DNA of 32,923 bases from Acidobacteriota bacterium (GCA_021818865.1 JAKASX010000038.1:1-32923); one strand, 5' to 3'; positions 18,916 through 27,942 are shown, counted from the first letter of the stretch. Notes: generated from the letters alone by a model not told the origin. Numbers and translations are program-made.

Positions 18916-19103
18916 CACCTCCGGCTCGCTCCTCCGTGCCCTAAAGGACTAGGGAGCGAAAGCCGATTCCCAAACCGCTAAAAACGCGATGTTTCAGGCC
19001 TTCCGACTGCTTCCCAAACCAGCGTTCGAGCCGGGGGCAAATCGTTCCGCGCCCGGCAAGCGCCTCTGCGAATCCATTTTCCGCCGCGTTTTCTGGGAAT
19101 CCG

Positions 19104-20018
19104 TCAGTTGCCTTGCGTCTCGTTTTCCGCCAAGCTCGCCATCATCGTGGACCGCAGGAACCGCCAGGGATTCACCGGGGTGTTGTTGATCCTCACTTCG
19201 TAATGCAAATGGGGACCGGTCGATCTCCCGCTGTCGCCAACGTACCCGATCACCTCACCGCGATCCACTCGCGCTCCCTCTTCCGTATTGAACGCGGAAA
19301 GGTGCGCGTAATAAGTCGAAATTCCGAATCCGTGGTCCACCACCACCAGCCGCCCGTAGCCGTCTTCCCATCCCACGAAGACCACCACGCCGTCTGCCGT
19401 CACGTGCACCGGCGTTCCGTACGGAACACCGATATCCACGCCCGGATGAAACGCCGCTTCACCCGTGAATGGATCTTCCCGCTCGCCGAAGCTCGCCGTG
19501 ATCGGCCCGATCACCGGCCAAAGCGATGGCACCAAAGCAGAATGGAGCGGAAGTGGGCCCGGCAGCAATCGCAGGCCGTTCGTATCGACCATCGATACCA
19601 GGCTGGCGTTCTGCATCAGAAAATGGAATTGGTCGAGGCTGGTTTCAAATCCCGCCCGGCTCGGCTTCGGATCCGGCACGGCGCGGAACGGCGTGTTCCG
19701 CCAGCGCATGATTCCGTAAGTCATCGCGACTTCGGTTGCCAGCGATTGCAAAGAGCTGAGCTGCTTGCGCGTGTCTTTCGCCTGCACCTGGAGTTGCATG
19801 TAGTTCTGGCGCAAGCGCCCTTCTTCCGTTCGCAGTGCGTTGTAATTGGCCACTTTCAGCAGCATCCGGCTGTAAGAGGCCAGCGCAGCGCCCAGCGTCG
19901 CGGCGCCAACCACCGCCAGCACCGCCAAGACGTGAACTGCGTAGAAAGGCACCCGTACCCTGCGAACGGTGCGTGCGTCGCTCGTCGCAAGATACAGCGT
20001 GTAAAAGCGCCTCTTCAT
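19104..20018 (-). CDS. M23 family metallopeptidase (murein hydrolase)
   Basis: Predicted zinc endopeptidase that cuts peptide cross-links in peptidoglycan, or activates an amidase partner. From the ATG at 20018 the protein has 304 residues. One membrane anchor lies at about residues 25-48, then a coiled-coil-like stretch (about 58-100), and a C-terminal LytM domain. The zinc ligands are present: His191 and Asp195 in HPGVDIGVPYGTP, and His272 in GPHLHYE, with His270 and His239 completing the site. All key residues remain, so it should be an active enzyme and not a degenerate EnvC-type activator. It would sit in the inner membrane facing the periplasm. No good ribosome binding site is seen before the start (TATATAAAG), so the start is somewhat uncertain. 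Confidence 0.92.
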   Translation of the reverse strand: MKRRFYTLYLATSDARTVRRVRVPFYAVHVLAVLAVVGAATLGAALASYSRMLLKVANYNALRTEEGRLRQNYMQLQVQAKDTRKQLSSLQSLATEVAMTYGIMRWRNTPFRAVPDPKPSRAGFETSLDQFHFLMQNASLVSMVDTNGLRLLPGPLPLHSALVPSLWPVIGPITASFGEREDPFTGEAAFHPGVDIGVPYGTPVHVTADGVVVFVGWEDGYGRLVVVDHGFGISTYYAHLSAFNTEEGARVDRGEVIGYVGDSGRSTGPHLHYEVRINNTPVNPWRFLRSTMMASLAENETQGN

Positions 20019-20468
20019 CTTTATATAAACCGCCGCCTGGACCGAACTGCCTGAAGATTCTGCCGCCCCTGCCCGGCGGCCTGCAACTGCCAGAGTGTTT
20101 GAACCGAGAGCCTTGGTTCGAAACAGAGAAAGTCTAAAAATCCCGAGACACCGTGTCAAGCCAAAATTGCCCGTTCGCGATTTTTCCCGATGCCGATGCC
20201 ATCTTCCCCGAGCGATTGCGCCTTCCACTGCGACGCTTCATTCCACGTGGCGGGATGCCCCTGCCTGCTTCGGTGCCGTCGCGTATGGGTACATCCCCTG
20301 GCTACTTGACCGGCCACGCTCCTCACGCACCGCCCACACGCATCTTGCTCCTGTCGGCAATTTGAGCCAACATAACCGGCTCCTGCGGGCTCTCGGACCT
20401 CACGTCTGGACCGAAGCGACTGCAGCGCATCCACGGCGGAAATGGGAAGCATTTCCGAGGACGATCTC
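20019..20468. other. Divergent intergenic region between M23 and rhamnosidase genes
   Basis: No gene with codon or RBS support is seen in these 450 bases. It contains the M23 promoter at 20131-20159 and its leader, including a small inverted repeat (GAACC 20101-20105 / GGTTC 20115-20119). No convincing promoter for the rightward rhamnosidase gene was found, and the remaining 250 bases hold nothing I can name. Confidence 0.5.
20131..20159 (-). promoter_or_regulatory. Near-consensus sigma-70 promoter for the M23 gene
   Basis: Minus strand TTGACA (-35, 20154-20159), exactly 17 bases, then TAGACT (-10, 20131-20136). The -35 is a perfect match. The leader would be about 105 bases long. Confidence 0.75.
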
Positions 20469-23186
20469 ATGGAACCGACTCGCGCGCACTGCCTGAAATC
20501 GCATAGCATGGTCCTGCTCGTTCTTGTGCTCGTTTCGCCCGCTCTCGCGGCGCCTCGTCCGCCGCATCTCGGTCCGATCCCTCCGCAACATCTTCGTTGC
20601 GAATATCTGAAGAACCCACGGGGCATGGACGTCCTGCGTCCACGCTTCGCCTGGTGGCTTTCTTCTCCGCGACGCGGCGAGTCGGAAACCGCCTACCAGA
20701 TCCTGGTTTCCACGTCTCGCGAAGCTCTTGCGCGGAATCGCGGCGACGAGTGGGACAGCGGCAAGGTCACCTCGAGTCAGTCGACCCAAATCGTCTACGC
20801 CGGCCGGCCGCTCGAGAGCGGCATGACGTATTTCTGGAAAGTTCGGTGGTGGAACGGCGAAGGCGACGCCAGCCCTTATAGCGAGCCCGCACGCTTCGAA
20901 ATGGGGCTGCTTCACCGCGATGAATGGCATGGTGAATGGATAGGCGGCGCGAATCTGTTGCGCAAACCGTTCGCCCTCCCTGGTATGGTTCGCCGGGCGC
21001 GCGTTTACGTTGCGGCGCTCGGTTATTACCAACTCAGGCTCAACGGCAGGAGAATCGGCCACAACGTTCTCGATCCCGCCTGGACCACCTACCCCAAACG
21101 CGTCCTCTATCGCACCTACGACGTGACGCATGCCCTGCGCGACGGCCACAACGTCATCGGCGTCATGCTCGGCGGCGGCTGGGCCACGCAAACGGCCGGC
21201 GGCATTCCCGGCTATTACACCGCGCCCGCCTTGCTCCTCCAGATGAACATTACCTTGACCGATGGCCGCGAAATCGGCATTGCCAGCGACGCTTCCTGGC
21301 AGATGCATTCGGGGCCAATCCTGCGCGACAGCGTTTACAACGGAGAAATTTACGACGCACGGCTCGAGCAGCCGGGATGGGACCGCCCCGGATTCGACGC
21401 TTCGGGTTGGCAGCCTGCGCGCCGGATGGCCGGCTCGGCTGGAAAACTATCCGCCGAAATGATGCCGCCGATCCGGGTTGTGGATACGCTCGTGCCCCGC
21501 GGCATGTCGAACCCGCGGCCCGGCGTTTACGTCTACGATTTCGGGCAAAACATTTCCGGCTGGGCCCGGCTACGCGTGCGCGGTCCGCGCGGCACGCGAG
21601 TCGAGATGCGCTACGCCGAACTCGTCTATCCCGATGGCACGATCGACCGCGAAAACCTGCGCGGCGCGAAAGCGCGCGACGTCTATATCCTGAAAGGCCA
21701 AGGCCTCGAAACGTTTCAGCCCCAATTCACCTATCACGGATTCCAGTACGTCGAACTCACAGGCTATCCCGGCACGCCCGGTCTCGATACCCTCCGCGCC
21801 CGCGTCGTTCACACCGCCGTCTCTCCAGCCGGCAACTTCGTTGCGTCGAATCCCCTCCTCAACCAGATCCAGCGCCTGATTCACTGGAGCCAGGTTTCGA
21901 ACCTGATGAGCATTCCCACCGATTGCGACCAGCGCAACGAACGCCAGGGCTGGATGGGCGACGCGCAGCTCTCCGCCGAAGAAGCCATGATGAATTTCAA
22001 TATGGCGGCTTTCTACACCAATTTCATTCGCGACATCCGCGACGCCCAAAAACCCAATGGCGAAATACCCGATACCGTCCCTCATAAATACGGCAGCTAT
22101 CCCGCCGATCCTGCCTGGGGCACCGCTTACCCGCTGCTCTGCTGGTACATGTGGCAGCAATACGGCGACCGGCGCATCCTGCGTCAGAATTACGCCGCGC
22201 TCCAGAAATACGAGTCGTACCTGGAATCGCGCGCCGCGAACAACGTTCTTCGTTACAGCTACTACGGCGATTGGGTGGCGATCGCTCCGACGCCCGGCGC
22301 GCTCGTCTCCGATTTCTACTACGAATACGACACGCGCATCCTGGCCTCGATCGCCCGCGTTCTCGGCCATTCCGCCGACGCGGAAACTTACTCGCGTCTG
22401 GCCGGGGAAATTCGCACGGCCTTCAACGGCGCTTTTTTCAACCCCAAGACCGGTCAATACGCCACCGGCTCGCAAACGGCCGATGCGCTGGCGCTTTTTC
22501 TCCACCTTCCGCCCAAGGGCCGCGGCGGCCAGGTGATGGCTCATCTGACGAATGACATCCTCTACCGTCACAACACGCACCTGACCACCGGCATCATCGG
22601 CACCAAGTATCTTCTGCCGGTCCTCACCGAATACGGCCGCAACGACCTGGCCTACGAACTCGCCACCCAAACCACCTACCCGAGTTGGGGCTACATGGTT
22701 CGTCGCGGCGCCACCACCCTTTGGGAACTTTGGCAGGACAAAACCGGGCCTTCGATGAATTCCCACGATCACATCATGTTCGGCAGCATCGGTTCCTGGT
22801 TCTACACGGCGCTCGGCGGCATTCGCCTCGCTCCGGGCAGCCAGGGCTATCGCCGCATCGTGTTTCAACCGCAAATCGTTGAAAATCTCCGTTGGGTTTC
22901 GGCCACGCTCGATACCGTCCGAGGCGTCGTTTCCTGTTCCTGGAAGCACGAACCCGGACGAATCGAGATTCGCGTCGAGGTTCCGGTGAATGCGGGCGCC
23001 TCCGTCGTCGTCCCACAGGAAGAACAGATGACTCGAGTCGTGATCCGGGAAAGTGGCCGCGTGGTTTGGGAAGACGGTCATTTCGTTCCCAGCGACCCCG
23101 GGGTGCTCACGGGAAAACGCGAGGGTGATGGTTACGAATTTACCGTAGCGTCTGGCTCCTACGATTTTCAGCTCACCGGCGAATGA
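20469..23186 (+). CDS. Secreted alpha-L-rhamnosidase, GH78
   Basis: Predicted inverting glycosidase that removes terminal alpha-L-rhamnose from plant or microbial polysaccharides and glycosides. The start at 20469 has GAGGA 7 bases before it and gives 905 residues with a signal peptide (hydrophobic MVLLVLVLVSPALA, cleavage near residue 28). Domain order fits the family: N-terminal beta domains (LRCEYLKNPRGMD, FWKVRWWNGEG, LGYYQLRLNGRRIG, VYDFGQNISGWARL), the (alpha/alpha)6 catalytic barrel from about residue 450, and a C-terminal beta domain. The catalytic motif DCDQRNERQGWMGD spans Asp485-Asp498, with the likely acid Glu491; the likely base is Glu753 in ATTLWE. All are present. It stands upstream of thiL by 65 bases with no obvious functional link. 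Likely periplasmic or extracellular. Confidence 0.95.
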   Translation: MEPTRAHCLKSHSMVLLVLVLVSPALAAPRPPHLGPIPPQHLRCEYLKNPRGMDVLRPRFAWWLSSPRRGESETAYQILVSTSREALARNRGDEWDSGKVTSSQSTQIVYAGRPLESGMTYFWKVRWWNGEGDASPYSEPARFEMGLLHRDEWHGEWIGGANLLRKPFALPGMVRRARVYVAALGYYQLRLNGRRIGHNVLDPAWTTYPKRVLYRTYDVTHALRDGHNVIGVMLGGGWATQTAGGIPGYYTAPALLLQMNITLTDGREIGIASDASWQMHSGPILRDSVYNGEIYDARLEQPGWDRPGFDASGWQPARRMAGSAGKLSAEMMPPIRVVDTLVPRGMSNPRPGVYVYDFGQNISGWARLRVRGPRGTRVEMRYAELVYPDGTIDRENLRGAKARDVYILKGQGLETFQPQFTYHGFQYVELTGYPGTPGLDTLRARVVHTAVSPAGNFVASNPLLNQIQRLIHWSQVSNLMSIPTDCDQRNERQGWMGDAQLSAEEAMMNFNMAAFYTNFIRDIRDAQKPNGEIPDTVPHKYGSYPADPAWGTAYPLLCWYMWQQYGDRRILRQNYAALQKYESYLESRAANNVLRYSYYGDWVAIAPTPGALVSDFYYEYDTRILASIARVLGHSADAETYSRLAGEIRTAFNGAFFNPKTGQYATGSQTADALALFLHLPPKGRGGQVMAHLTNDILYRHNTHLTTGIIGTKYLLPVLTEYGRNDLAYELATQTTYPSWGYMVRRGATTLWELWQDKTGPSMNSHDHIMFGSIGSWFYTALGGIRLAPGSQGYRRIVFQPQIVENLRWVSATLDTVRGVVSCSWKHEPGRIEIRVEVPVNAGASVVVPQEEQMTRVVIRESGRVVWEDGHFVPSDPGVLTGKREGDGYEFTVASGSYDFQLTGE

Positions 23187-23251
23187 ACGGCTTCCGTCGG
23201 CGCGGCCGCCGGCGCTTGGCTCGGGTCGCAAGCCGGAGTATCTTCTAGCTA

Positions 23252-24310
23252 ATGTCTCCTCGCAAAGAGCCACCGATCTTTGCCGAAGACGCGTTGATTG
23301 AGCGTATCGGGAAGCGCCTTTCCACCGGCCTGCGCGCGGCGCCGGCGTTGCGGCTGGGCATCGGCGACGACGCTGCCATCCTGCGCGCCGGCACTGCCGA
23401 GGATTGGATTCTCAGCACCGATTTCTCTCTTGAGGGCGTGCATTTCCGCCTGGATACGCACCCGCCGGACGCGATCGGCTATCGCGCTCTCGCTCGCGCG
23501 GCGAGCGACCTCGCCGCGATGGGCTGCGAGCCTGCATTTTTCCTGCTCTCGCTCGCCGCTCCGCGCGAACGCACCGGAGGCTGGCTCAGCGCCATGCTCG
23601 CGGGCATGCGCCGCGCGGCCCGAAAGTTGGGCTTGCACCTGATCGGTGGCGATACCACCTGCTGGCCGCAAGTCGCCATCGCCATCACCGTCATCGGCCA
23701 CTCCCCTGCCGGTCACGCCATTCGCCGCGATGGCGCGCGGCCCGGCGACCTGATCTTCGTGAGCGGCCGGTTGGGTGCCGCGGCGCTCGGTCTTGCTCTG
23801 CTGTTGCAAAAGCGGCGCGCGCCTGGCCCGCACGCCGCGCGTGCCGAGCGCAGCAATCCTCTGCTTCGACCGCACCTCTACCCGCAAATTCCCATTGCTT
23901 TGGGCATTCATCTGGCCGAGCGGCGCCTCGCTTCCGCCATGATGGATCTCTCCGACGGGTTATCGACCGATCTCGCTCGCCTTGCCAGAGCGAGCAAGGT
24001 GAAGGCCCGCATTCAACTCGATCGTTTGCCTGCCGTTCGCGTTCCGCCCGCGCTCGAGCGGCGCGGCGTCCGCTCCGAGACGCTAGCGCTCAACGGCGGC
24101 GAAGACTACGGCCTGCTCTTCACCGTGCCCCCTGCCCGCGCCAACCGCATTCCCCGCGCATTTCGCGGTCTGCCCATTGCCATGGTCGGAGAAATATTGG
24201 AAGGCCGCGGCGTCGAAGCGGTTGACGCCTCCGGCCGCGCGCGCCCGCTTCCCTCCGCCGGCTGGGACCCGTTTCGCCAAAGCCACGCATCTCGTCGCGC
24301 GCACCGGTAG
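23252..24310 (+). CDS. thiL: Thiamine-monophosphate kinase
   Basis: Uses ATP to phosphorylate thiamine monophosphate to the active cofactor thiamine diphosphate, the last step of the pathway. The protein has 352 residues and the PurM/ThiL fold signatures: GIGDDAAIL (residues about 36-44), STDFSLEGVHFR, ARAASDLAAMG, HLIGGDTT, MDLSDGLSTDLARL, NGGEDYGLLFT, and GWDPF near the C-terminus. The Asp-rich metal sites are complete. No other thiamine gene is nearby and the 65-base upstream gap has no room for a TPP riboswitch. No clear ribosome binding site precedes the ATG. It converges on the PBP gene with a 40-base gap. Confidence 0.95.
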   Translation: MSPRKEPPIFAEDALIERIGKRLSTGLRAAPALRLGIGDDAAILRAGTAEDWILSTDFSLEGVHFRLDTHPPDAIGYRALARAASDLAAMGCEPAFFLLSLAAPRERTGGWLSAMLAGMRRAARKLGLHLIGGDTTCWPQVAIAITVIGHSPAGHAIRRDGARPGDLIFVSGRLGAAALGLALLLQKRRAPGPHAARAERSNPLLRPHLYPQIPIALGIHLAERRLASAMMDLSDGLSTDLARLARASKVKARIQLDRLPAVRVPPALERRGVRSETLALNGGEDYGLLFTVPPARANRIPRAFRGLPIAMVGEILEGRGVEAVDASGRARPLPSAGWDPFRQSHASRRAHR

Positions 24311-24350
24311 AAAGCTGCTTCGGCAAAACCAAAGGTTGAGAATTCCGGGT

Positions 24351-26663
24351 TTACCCGAAGGGATGTTGCTCGGGGCCCGGCAGCGCGGTGCCGCCCGTCG
24401 TGCGCGGCAGCGGAGCCGTCGTTGGGAAGTGGCGAGTCGGAGCGTATTCGGCCGGAGCGTTATCGGGCGTATCTACCTGCACGGGATGTTCGGCGGCAAG
24501 CTGTTCGAGCGGCGTCACGCCGGTGAACTGCTCGACCGGAGTTCCTTTGAGCGCGCCTTTCATGTATTCCACCCAAATGGGCAGCGCCGCTCGCGCGCCT
24601 TGCTCGCCGCGGCCCAGCGAAATGGCGTCGTTGTCGTATCCCACCCACACGCCCGCGGTCAGCGAAGGAGTGAATCCGAGAAACCACGCGTCGGTCCAGT
24701 TGTTCGTCGTGCCGGTTTTGCCGCCGCAGGGCCGTCCGAGCGCCTTAGCGCCCACGCCCGTGCCGATATTCACCACGTCTTCCAGCATCGCCGTCATCGT
24801 GTCGGCCACTTGTGGGCTGATTACGTCGTAGACCTTGGGATGCGCCTCGTAAATCAGCGCTCCGTCATAGGTCGTCACACGGCGGATAAAATGCGGCTCG
24901 ACGCGCACGCCGCCGTTCGGGAAAACGGTGAACGCCGATGTGTGATCGAGAAGCGACAGGCTGGCCGCGCCGAGCACGAGCGGGTAGTAATCGGGCAGAT
25001 CGCCCTGGATCCCGAAGCGCCGCGCCATCGCGATCACATTCGGCAGGCCCACGTGCATCGCCAACCGCACCGCCGCGGCGTTTCGCGAGGCCGCCAGCGC
25101 GCGCCGCAGCGTGATCCGGCCTTCGTACAGCCCGTCGTAATCGTGCGGACTGTATGGCTGCCCGCCGCTCATCACCGTGAAAGGAATATCCTGAATCGTG
25201 TCGAAGGGCGACCATCCCTGTTCCAGCGCCTCCGAATACAGGTACACCTTGAAGGAGCTGCCCACCGGACGCCGCATCTGAATCGCGCGGTCGAATTTCG
25301 ATTCCGCAAAGCTATAGCCGCCCACCAGCGCCTTGATTTCGCCAGTGGCATTTTGGATCGAAACGAGCGCCGCTTGCGCCCGCGGATGCTGCTCGAGCGT
25401 CACCTGCGCCGCGTCGCCCCGGATCGCGTGGATTTTCACTTTCACCAAATCGCCGATTTTCAGAAATTGCCTCGGCGAGCGAAAACCCGTCCACGCGAAT
25501 TCGGCAGGCACCAGCCGCGCGCGATCGTCTTCGATCTTCAGGTCCGCCGCGCCGGGGCCAACCGCGGTCACCACCGCGGTCGTGTATTCATCCACGCGCA
25601 GCGGCCGGTCCCAGTTCCGCGCCTGGTAGCTCTCGATCGTGCCCAGATGGTCGCGAAAGATATTTTGCAAATCGCCGCGCCAGCCGTGCCTGCGCTCGTA
25701 GGCGTGCAGGCCGTCGCTCACCGCCTGCTGCGCCGCGCGCTGCATTTTCGGGTCGAGCGTCGTATAGACGCGCAGACCCTCGGTGTACGCCGCTTGCGGA
25801 CCGAATTTCCGCTCCAGCCATTCGCGCACTTCCTCCACAAAATAGGGCGCGATGTCGTTTCGCGGGTAGTTCAGGTCGAGTCCCAGCGGCTCGCGCTGCG
25901 CCGCTTCCATCTGCTGGCGCGTGATCTTGCCGTCCTCACGCATCAGCCGCAACACCAGATTCCGCCGCGCGAGCGACCGCCCGGCATGATGCAGCGGAGA
26001 ATAATATTCCGGCCCGCGAATCATCCCCACCAGCAGCGCCGCTTCGGGCAGCGTCATTTCCTGGATCGGTTTGCTGAAATAAAATTCCGAAGCCGCCTGG
26101 AATCCGTAATTCCCGTGCCCCAGATATACCTGGTTGCAATACATCGTGAAAATCTGCGGCTTCGTGTAGTGCCGCTCGATTTGCAGCGACAGCAGCGTCT
26201 CTTCGATTTTCCGGCGAAACGTCTTTTCCGGCGTCAGGAACAGCATCCGCGCCAGTTGCATCGTCAGTGTGCTCGCGCCCTGGCTCTTGCTGCCGGTGCG
26301 GATGTCGGTCCAGGCCGCTTCGAGGATGCGCGGAATATCCACGCCCCAGTTCTCCTCGAAATGCCGGTCTTCGGTGGCGATGATCGCGTTGCGCAGCACC
26401 GGGGGAATCTGGTTGTAGCTCACCAGGATTCGCCGTTCGAGCGCGAACGTCCCGATCGGCTGGCCATTGTCGGCGTAAAGTTCGGTGATGACGTCGGGGC
26501 GGTAGGTTTCAAGTTCCTGAATCTGCGGCAGATCCACGCCGTAGACGAACAGCAATCCCACCACCGCTCCGAACAAAATCGAGCAGAGCAATAGGAAAAG
26601 GAACGCCAGACGGCCGAATAGCCGGTAGCCTCCCAGGCGAACCGTAAGCGGCGGCAAGCTCAT
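24351..26663 (-). CDS. Class A penicillin-binding protein (PBP1A-type), bifunctional
   Basis: Inner-membrane peptidoglycan synthase with glycosyltransferase and transpeptidase activities. The 770-residue protein has a membrane anchor at residues about 18-43. The GT51 domain holds ATEDRHFEENWGVD (catalytic Glu98), then GASTLTMQLARMLF and the YLGHGNYGFQAASEFYF segment. An OB-like linker spans roughly residues 360-430. The transpeptidase domain has SSFK (nucleophile Ser469, Lys472), SRN (526-528) and KTG (649-651 in GGKTGTTNNWTDAWF). Every catalytic motif is present. The C-terminal tail is Pro/Thr-rich and poorly conserved. Likely works with the M23 hydrolase encoded nearby in wall growth, though they are not in one operon. 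Confidence 0.96.
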   Translation of the reverse strand: MSLPPLTVRLGGYRLFGRLAFLFLLLCSILFGAVVGLLFVYGVDLPQIQELETYRPDVITELYADNGQPIGTFALERRILVSYNQIPPVLRNAIIATEDRHFEENWGVDIPRILEAAWTDIRTGSKSQGASTLTMQLARMLFLTPEKTFRRKIEETLLSLQIERHYTKPQIFTMYCNQVYLGHGNYGFQAASEFYFSKPIQEMTLPEAALLVGMIRGPEYYSPLHHAGRSLARRNLVLRLMREDGKITRQQMEAAQREPLGLDLNYPRNDIAPYFVEEVREWLERKFGPQAAYTEGLRVYTTLDPKMQRAAQQAVSDGLHAYERRHGWRGDLQNIFRDHLGTIESYQARNWDRPLRVDEYTTAVVTAVGPGAADLKIEDDRARLVPAEFAWTGFRSPRQFLKIGDLVKVKIHAIRGDAAQVTLEQHPRAQAALVSIQNATGEIKALVGGYSFAESKFDRAIQMRRPVGSSFKVYLYSEALEQGWSPFDTIQDIPFTVMSGGQPYSPHDYDGLYEGRITLRRALAASRNAAAVRLAMHVGLPNVIAMARRFGIQGDLPDYYPLVLGAASLSLLDHTSAFTVFPNGGVRVEPHFIRRVTTYDGALIYEAHPKVYDVISPQVADTMTAMLEDVVNIGTGVGAKALGRPCGGKTGTTNNWTDAWFLGFTPSLTAGVWVGYDNDAISLGRGEQGARAALPIWVEYMKGALKGTPVEQFTGVTPLEQLAAEHPVQVDTPDNAPAEYAPTRHFPTTAPLPRTTGGTALPGPEQHPFG

Positions 26664-26732
26664 TCGCGTCCAATTTCGATTCTAGCGCAACGCGCCGCCC
26701 GCGATAGCGACTCTTCGTTTATGCTGTAGGCA

Positions 26733-27329
26733 ATGCGAAACGCTTCCAACCCCGCTCCAAACGAGCGTTCCGTCACGGCGATGCCGCCCCTCGAAACGTC
26801 GCGACTGCTTCTGCGCCCACTCACCCTCGACGACGCACCCGAAATTCAGCGCCTGTTTCCGCAATGGGAGATCGTTCGTTTCCTCGCGAACATCGTTCCC
26901 TGGCCTTACCCTCCCGACGGCGCGCTCCGTTTCGTCCGCGACGTCGCCTTGCCCGCCATCGCCAGCGGGCAGTCGTGGAATTGGACGCTTCGCCTGAAAT
27001 CCGATCCCGACCGGCTCATCGGCGCAATACAACTCACGAAGCGCGAGCATGAAAGTCGCGCTTTCTGGATCGCCCCTCCGTATCAAGGCCGCGGATTGAT
27101 GTCGGAAGCCGTCGACGCCGTTACCGATTTCTGGTTCGACGTTCTCAAGATGCCCGTCCTGCGCGTCGAAAAAGCCGCCGCGAATCTTGCTTCACGCCGC
27201 ATTTCCGAAAAGCAGGGCATGCGTCTGGTAGGGACCGTAGAGCGTGACTATGTTTCCGGCCGCCAACTCGCCGAAATCTGGGAAATCACCGCCGAAGAAT
27301 GGCGCGCCCGCCGGCGTTCCGCGAAATAG
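26733..27329 (+). CDS. GNAT family N-acetyltransferase (RimJ/RimL-like)
   Basis: Predicted acetyl-CoA-dependent N-acetyltransferase; substrate unknown. The core begins ETSRLLLRPLTLDDAPEIQ, the typical start of RimJ/RimL-type enzymes. It continues through IGAIQLTKR, then the acetyl-CoA-binding turn YQGRGLMSEAV (Q/RxxGxG/A motif), and ends with RRISEKQGMRLVGTVERDY. The length of 198 residues fits. The first ATG at 26733 gives a poorly conserved 16-residue lead; ATG 26781 is an alternative start. It diverges from the PBP gene and converges on the YciI-like gene. Confidence 0.88.
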   Translation: MRNASNPAPNERSVTAMPPLETSRLLLRPLTLDDAPEIQRLFPQWEIVRFLANIVPWPYPPDGALRFVRDVALPAIASGQSWNWTLRLKSDPDRLIGAIQLTKREHESRAFWIAPPYQGRGLMSEAVDAVTDFWFDVLKMPVLRVEKAAANLASRRISEKQGMRLVGTVERDYVSGRQLAEIWEITAEEWRARRRSAK

Positions 27330-27362
27330 CTTTTTTCGCGCCGCCTTTCATCGGGCGCAGGA

Positions 27363-27653
27363 TTACGGCGTCGTCGAGCTTTCGCCGATCACTGCCGTCC
27401 ATTTCCGCACGCGCCACGATTTCACGAGTCCGTTCCTCACGTACGGATCGGCCTTCGCAAAGGCTTCGGCTGCCGCGCAATCCGAGCCACGGAAAACGAT
27501 CACTACCCCATCGGCCGGATCGGCCAGCGCTCCGCCCATGACAATCTCTCCGCGCTCGTGCGCCACGCGCGCCAGCGCCAGATGCTCGGCGCGAAACGCC
27601 GCTCTCCGCTCCAGATAATCCTCCACCACGTCATAGAACAGAATGCAATGCAT
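27363..27653 (-). CDS. YciI-like protein
   Basis: Small cytoplasmic protein of the YciI family, a ferredoxin-like alpha/beta fold of unclear biochemical role, some members being linked to chlorinated-catechol dehydration or signalling. The 96 residues contain the family markers: YDVVEDYLERRAAFRAEHLA, VMGGALADPADG, and AKADPYVRNGLVKSWRVRKW. The DPYV...GLV...W pattern is a family hallmark. ATG 27653 is chosen over GTG 27659 because GGGGAG lies 5 bases before it. The heptamer repeat array lies directly upstream, which may place its promoter within repeat DNA. Confidence 0.9.
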   Translation of the reverse strand: MHCILFYDVVEDYLERRAAFRAEHLALARVAHERGEIVMGGALADPADGVVIVFRGSDCAAAEAFAKADPYVRNGLVKSWRVRKWTAVIGESSTTP

Positions 27654-27663
27654 CCCCACTCCC

Positions 27664-27775
27664 CGTTTTCAGCCGCCGAATTTCGATTTTCGGCTTTCGG
27701 TTTTCGATTTTCGCTGTCCGATTTTCGATTTTCGTGTTTCGAGTTTCGAATTTGGAGTTTCGCCTTTCGAATTTC
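27664..27775. repeat. Degenerate tandem heptanucleotide repeat (consensus GATTTTC / GAAAATC)
   Basis: Fourteen consecutive 7-base units run in phase from 27678 to 27775, with a further GTTTTC in phase at 27665-27670. Four units are exact GATTTTC; the rest are variants such as GAATTTC, GAGTTTC, GGTTTTC. Most keep G first and TTTC last. Such 7-base arrays (STRR) are known from cyanobacteria. It is AT-richer than its surroundings. Confidence 0.9.
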
Positions 27776-27840
27776 CGCTCCGCAGGCCGCAGCCCTCGTC
27801 TCCCCGCGCTCCGTCTCTTCCAGTGTGCCCCAGGAAAGCT

Positions 27841-27935
27841 TGTCATCCTGAGGCCGAACACCATCGCTCAATCCTTACCCCGCCTTGGAGCGGCCGAAGG
27901 ATCTGCTTTCCTCCGTGTTCTCAGTGGTAAATTCT
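27841..27935. repeat. Dispersed-type extragenic repeats (CATCCTGAG...GAAGGATC and ACCACTGAGAACACGGAGG)
   Basis: TGTCATCCTGAGGCCG (27841-27856) and CGGCCGAAGGATCTGC (27891-27906) form an imperfect inverted pair (10 of 12 positions over 27845-27856 / 27891-27902). Directly next to it, 27907-27930 is on the minus strand TTACCACTGAGAACACGGAG, a phrase I recall as a widespread intergenic repeat in several phyla. Only one copy of each occurs here, so dispersal must be checked in the genome. Confidence 0.5.
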
Positions 27936-27942
27936 TGCGCCG

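Noticed and set aside
20095-20496. 133-residue plus-strand frame before the rhamnosidase
   Set aside because: It overlaps the M23 promoter and leader, has no ribosome binding site and low-complexity composition.
23187-23251. TPP riboswitch upstream of thiL
   Set aside because: Only 65 bases are available and no thi-box CTGAGA core is present.
21570-23273. 567-residue minus-strand frame opposite the rhamnosidase
   Set aside because: The rhamnosidase has signal peptide and catalytic motifs. The antisense frame has none and is a shadow.
24177-26594. 805-residue plus-strand frame opposite the PBP gene
   Set aside because: Shadow of a protein with complete GT51 and transpeptidase motifs; Arg/His-rich, no recognisable domain.
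27664-27775. CRISPR array
   Set aside because: Units are 7 bases with no spacers; this is a simple tandem repeat.
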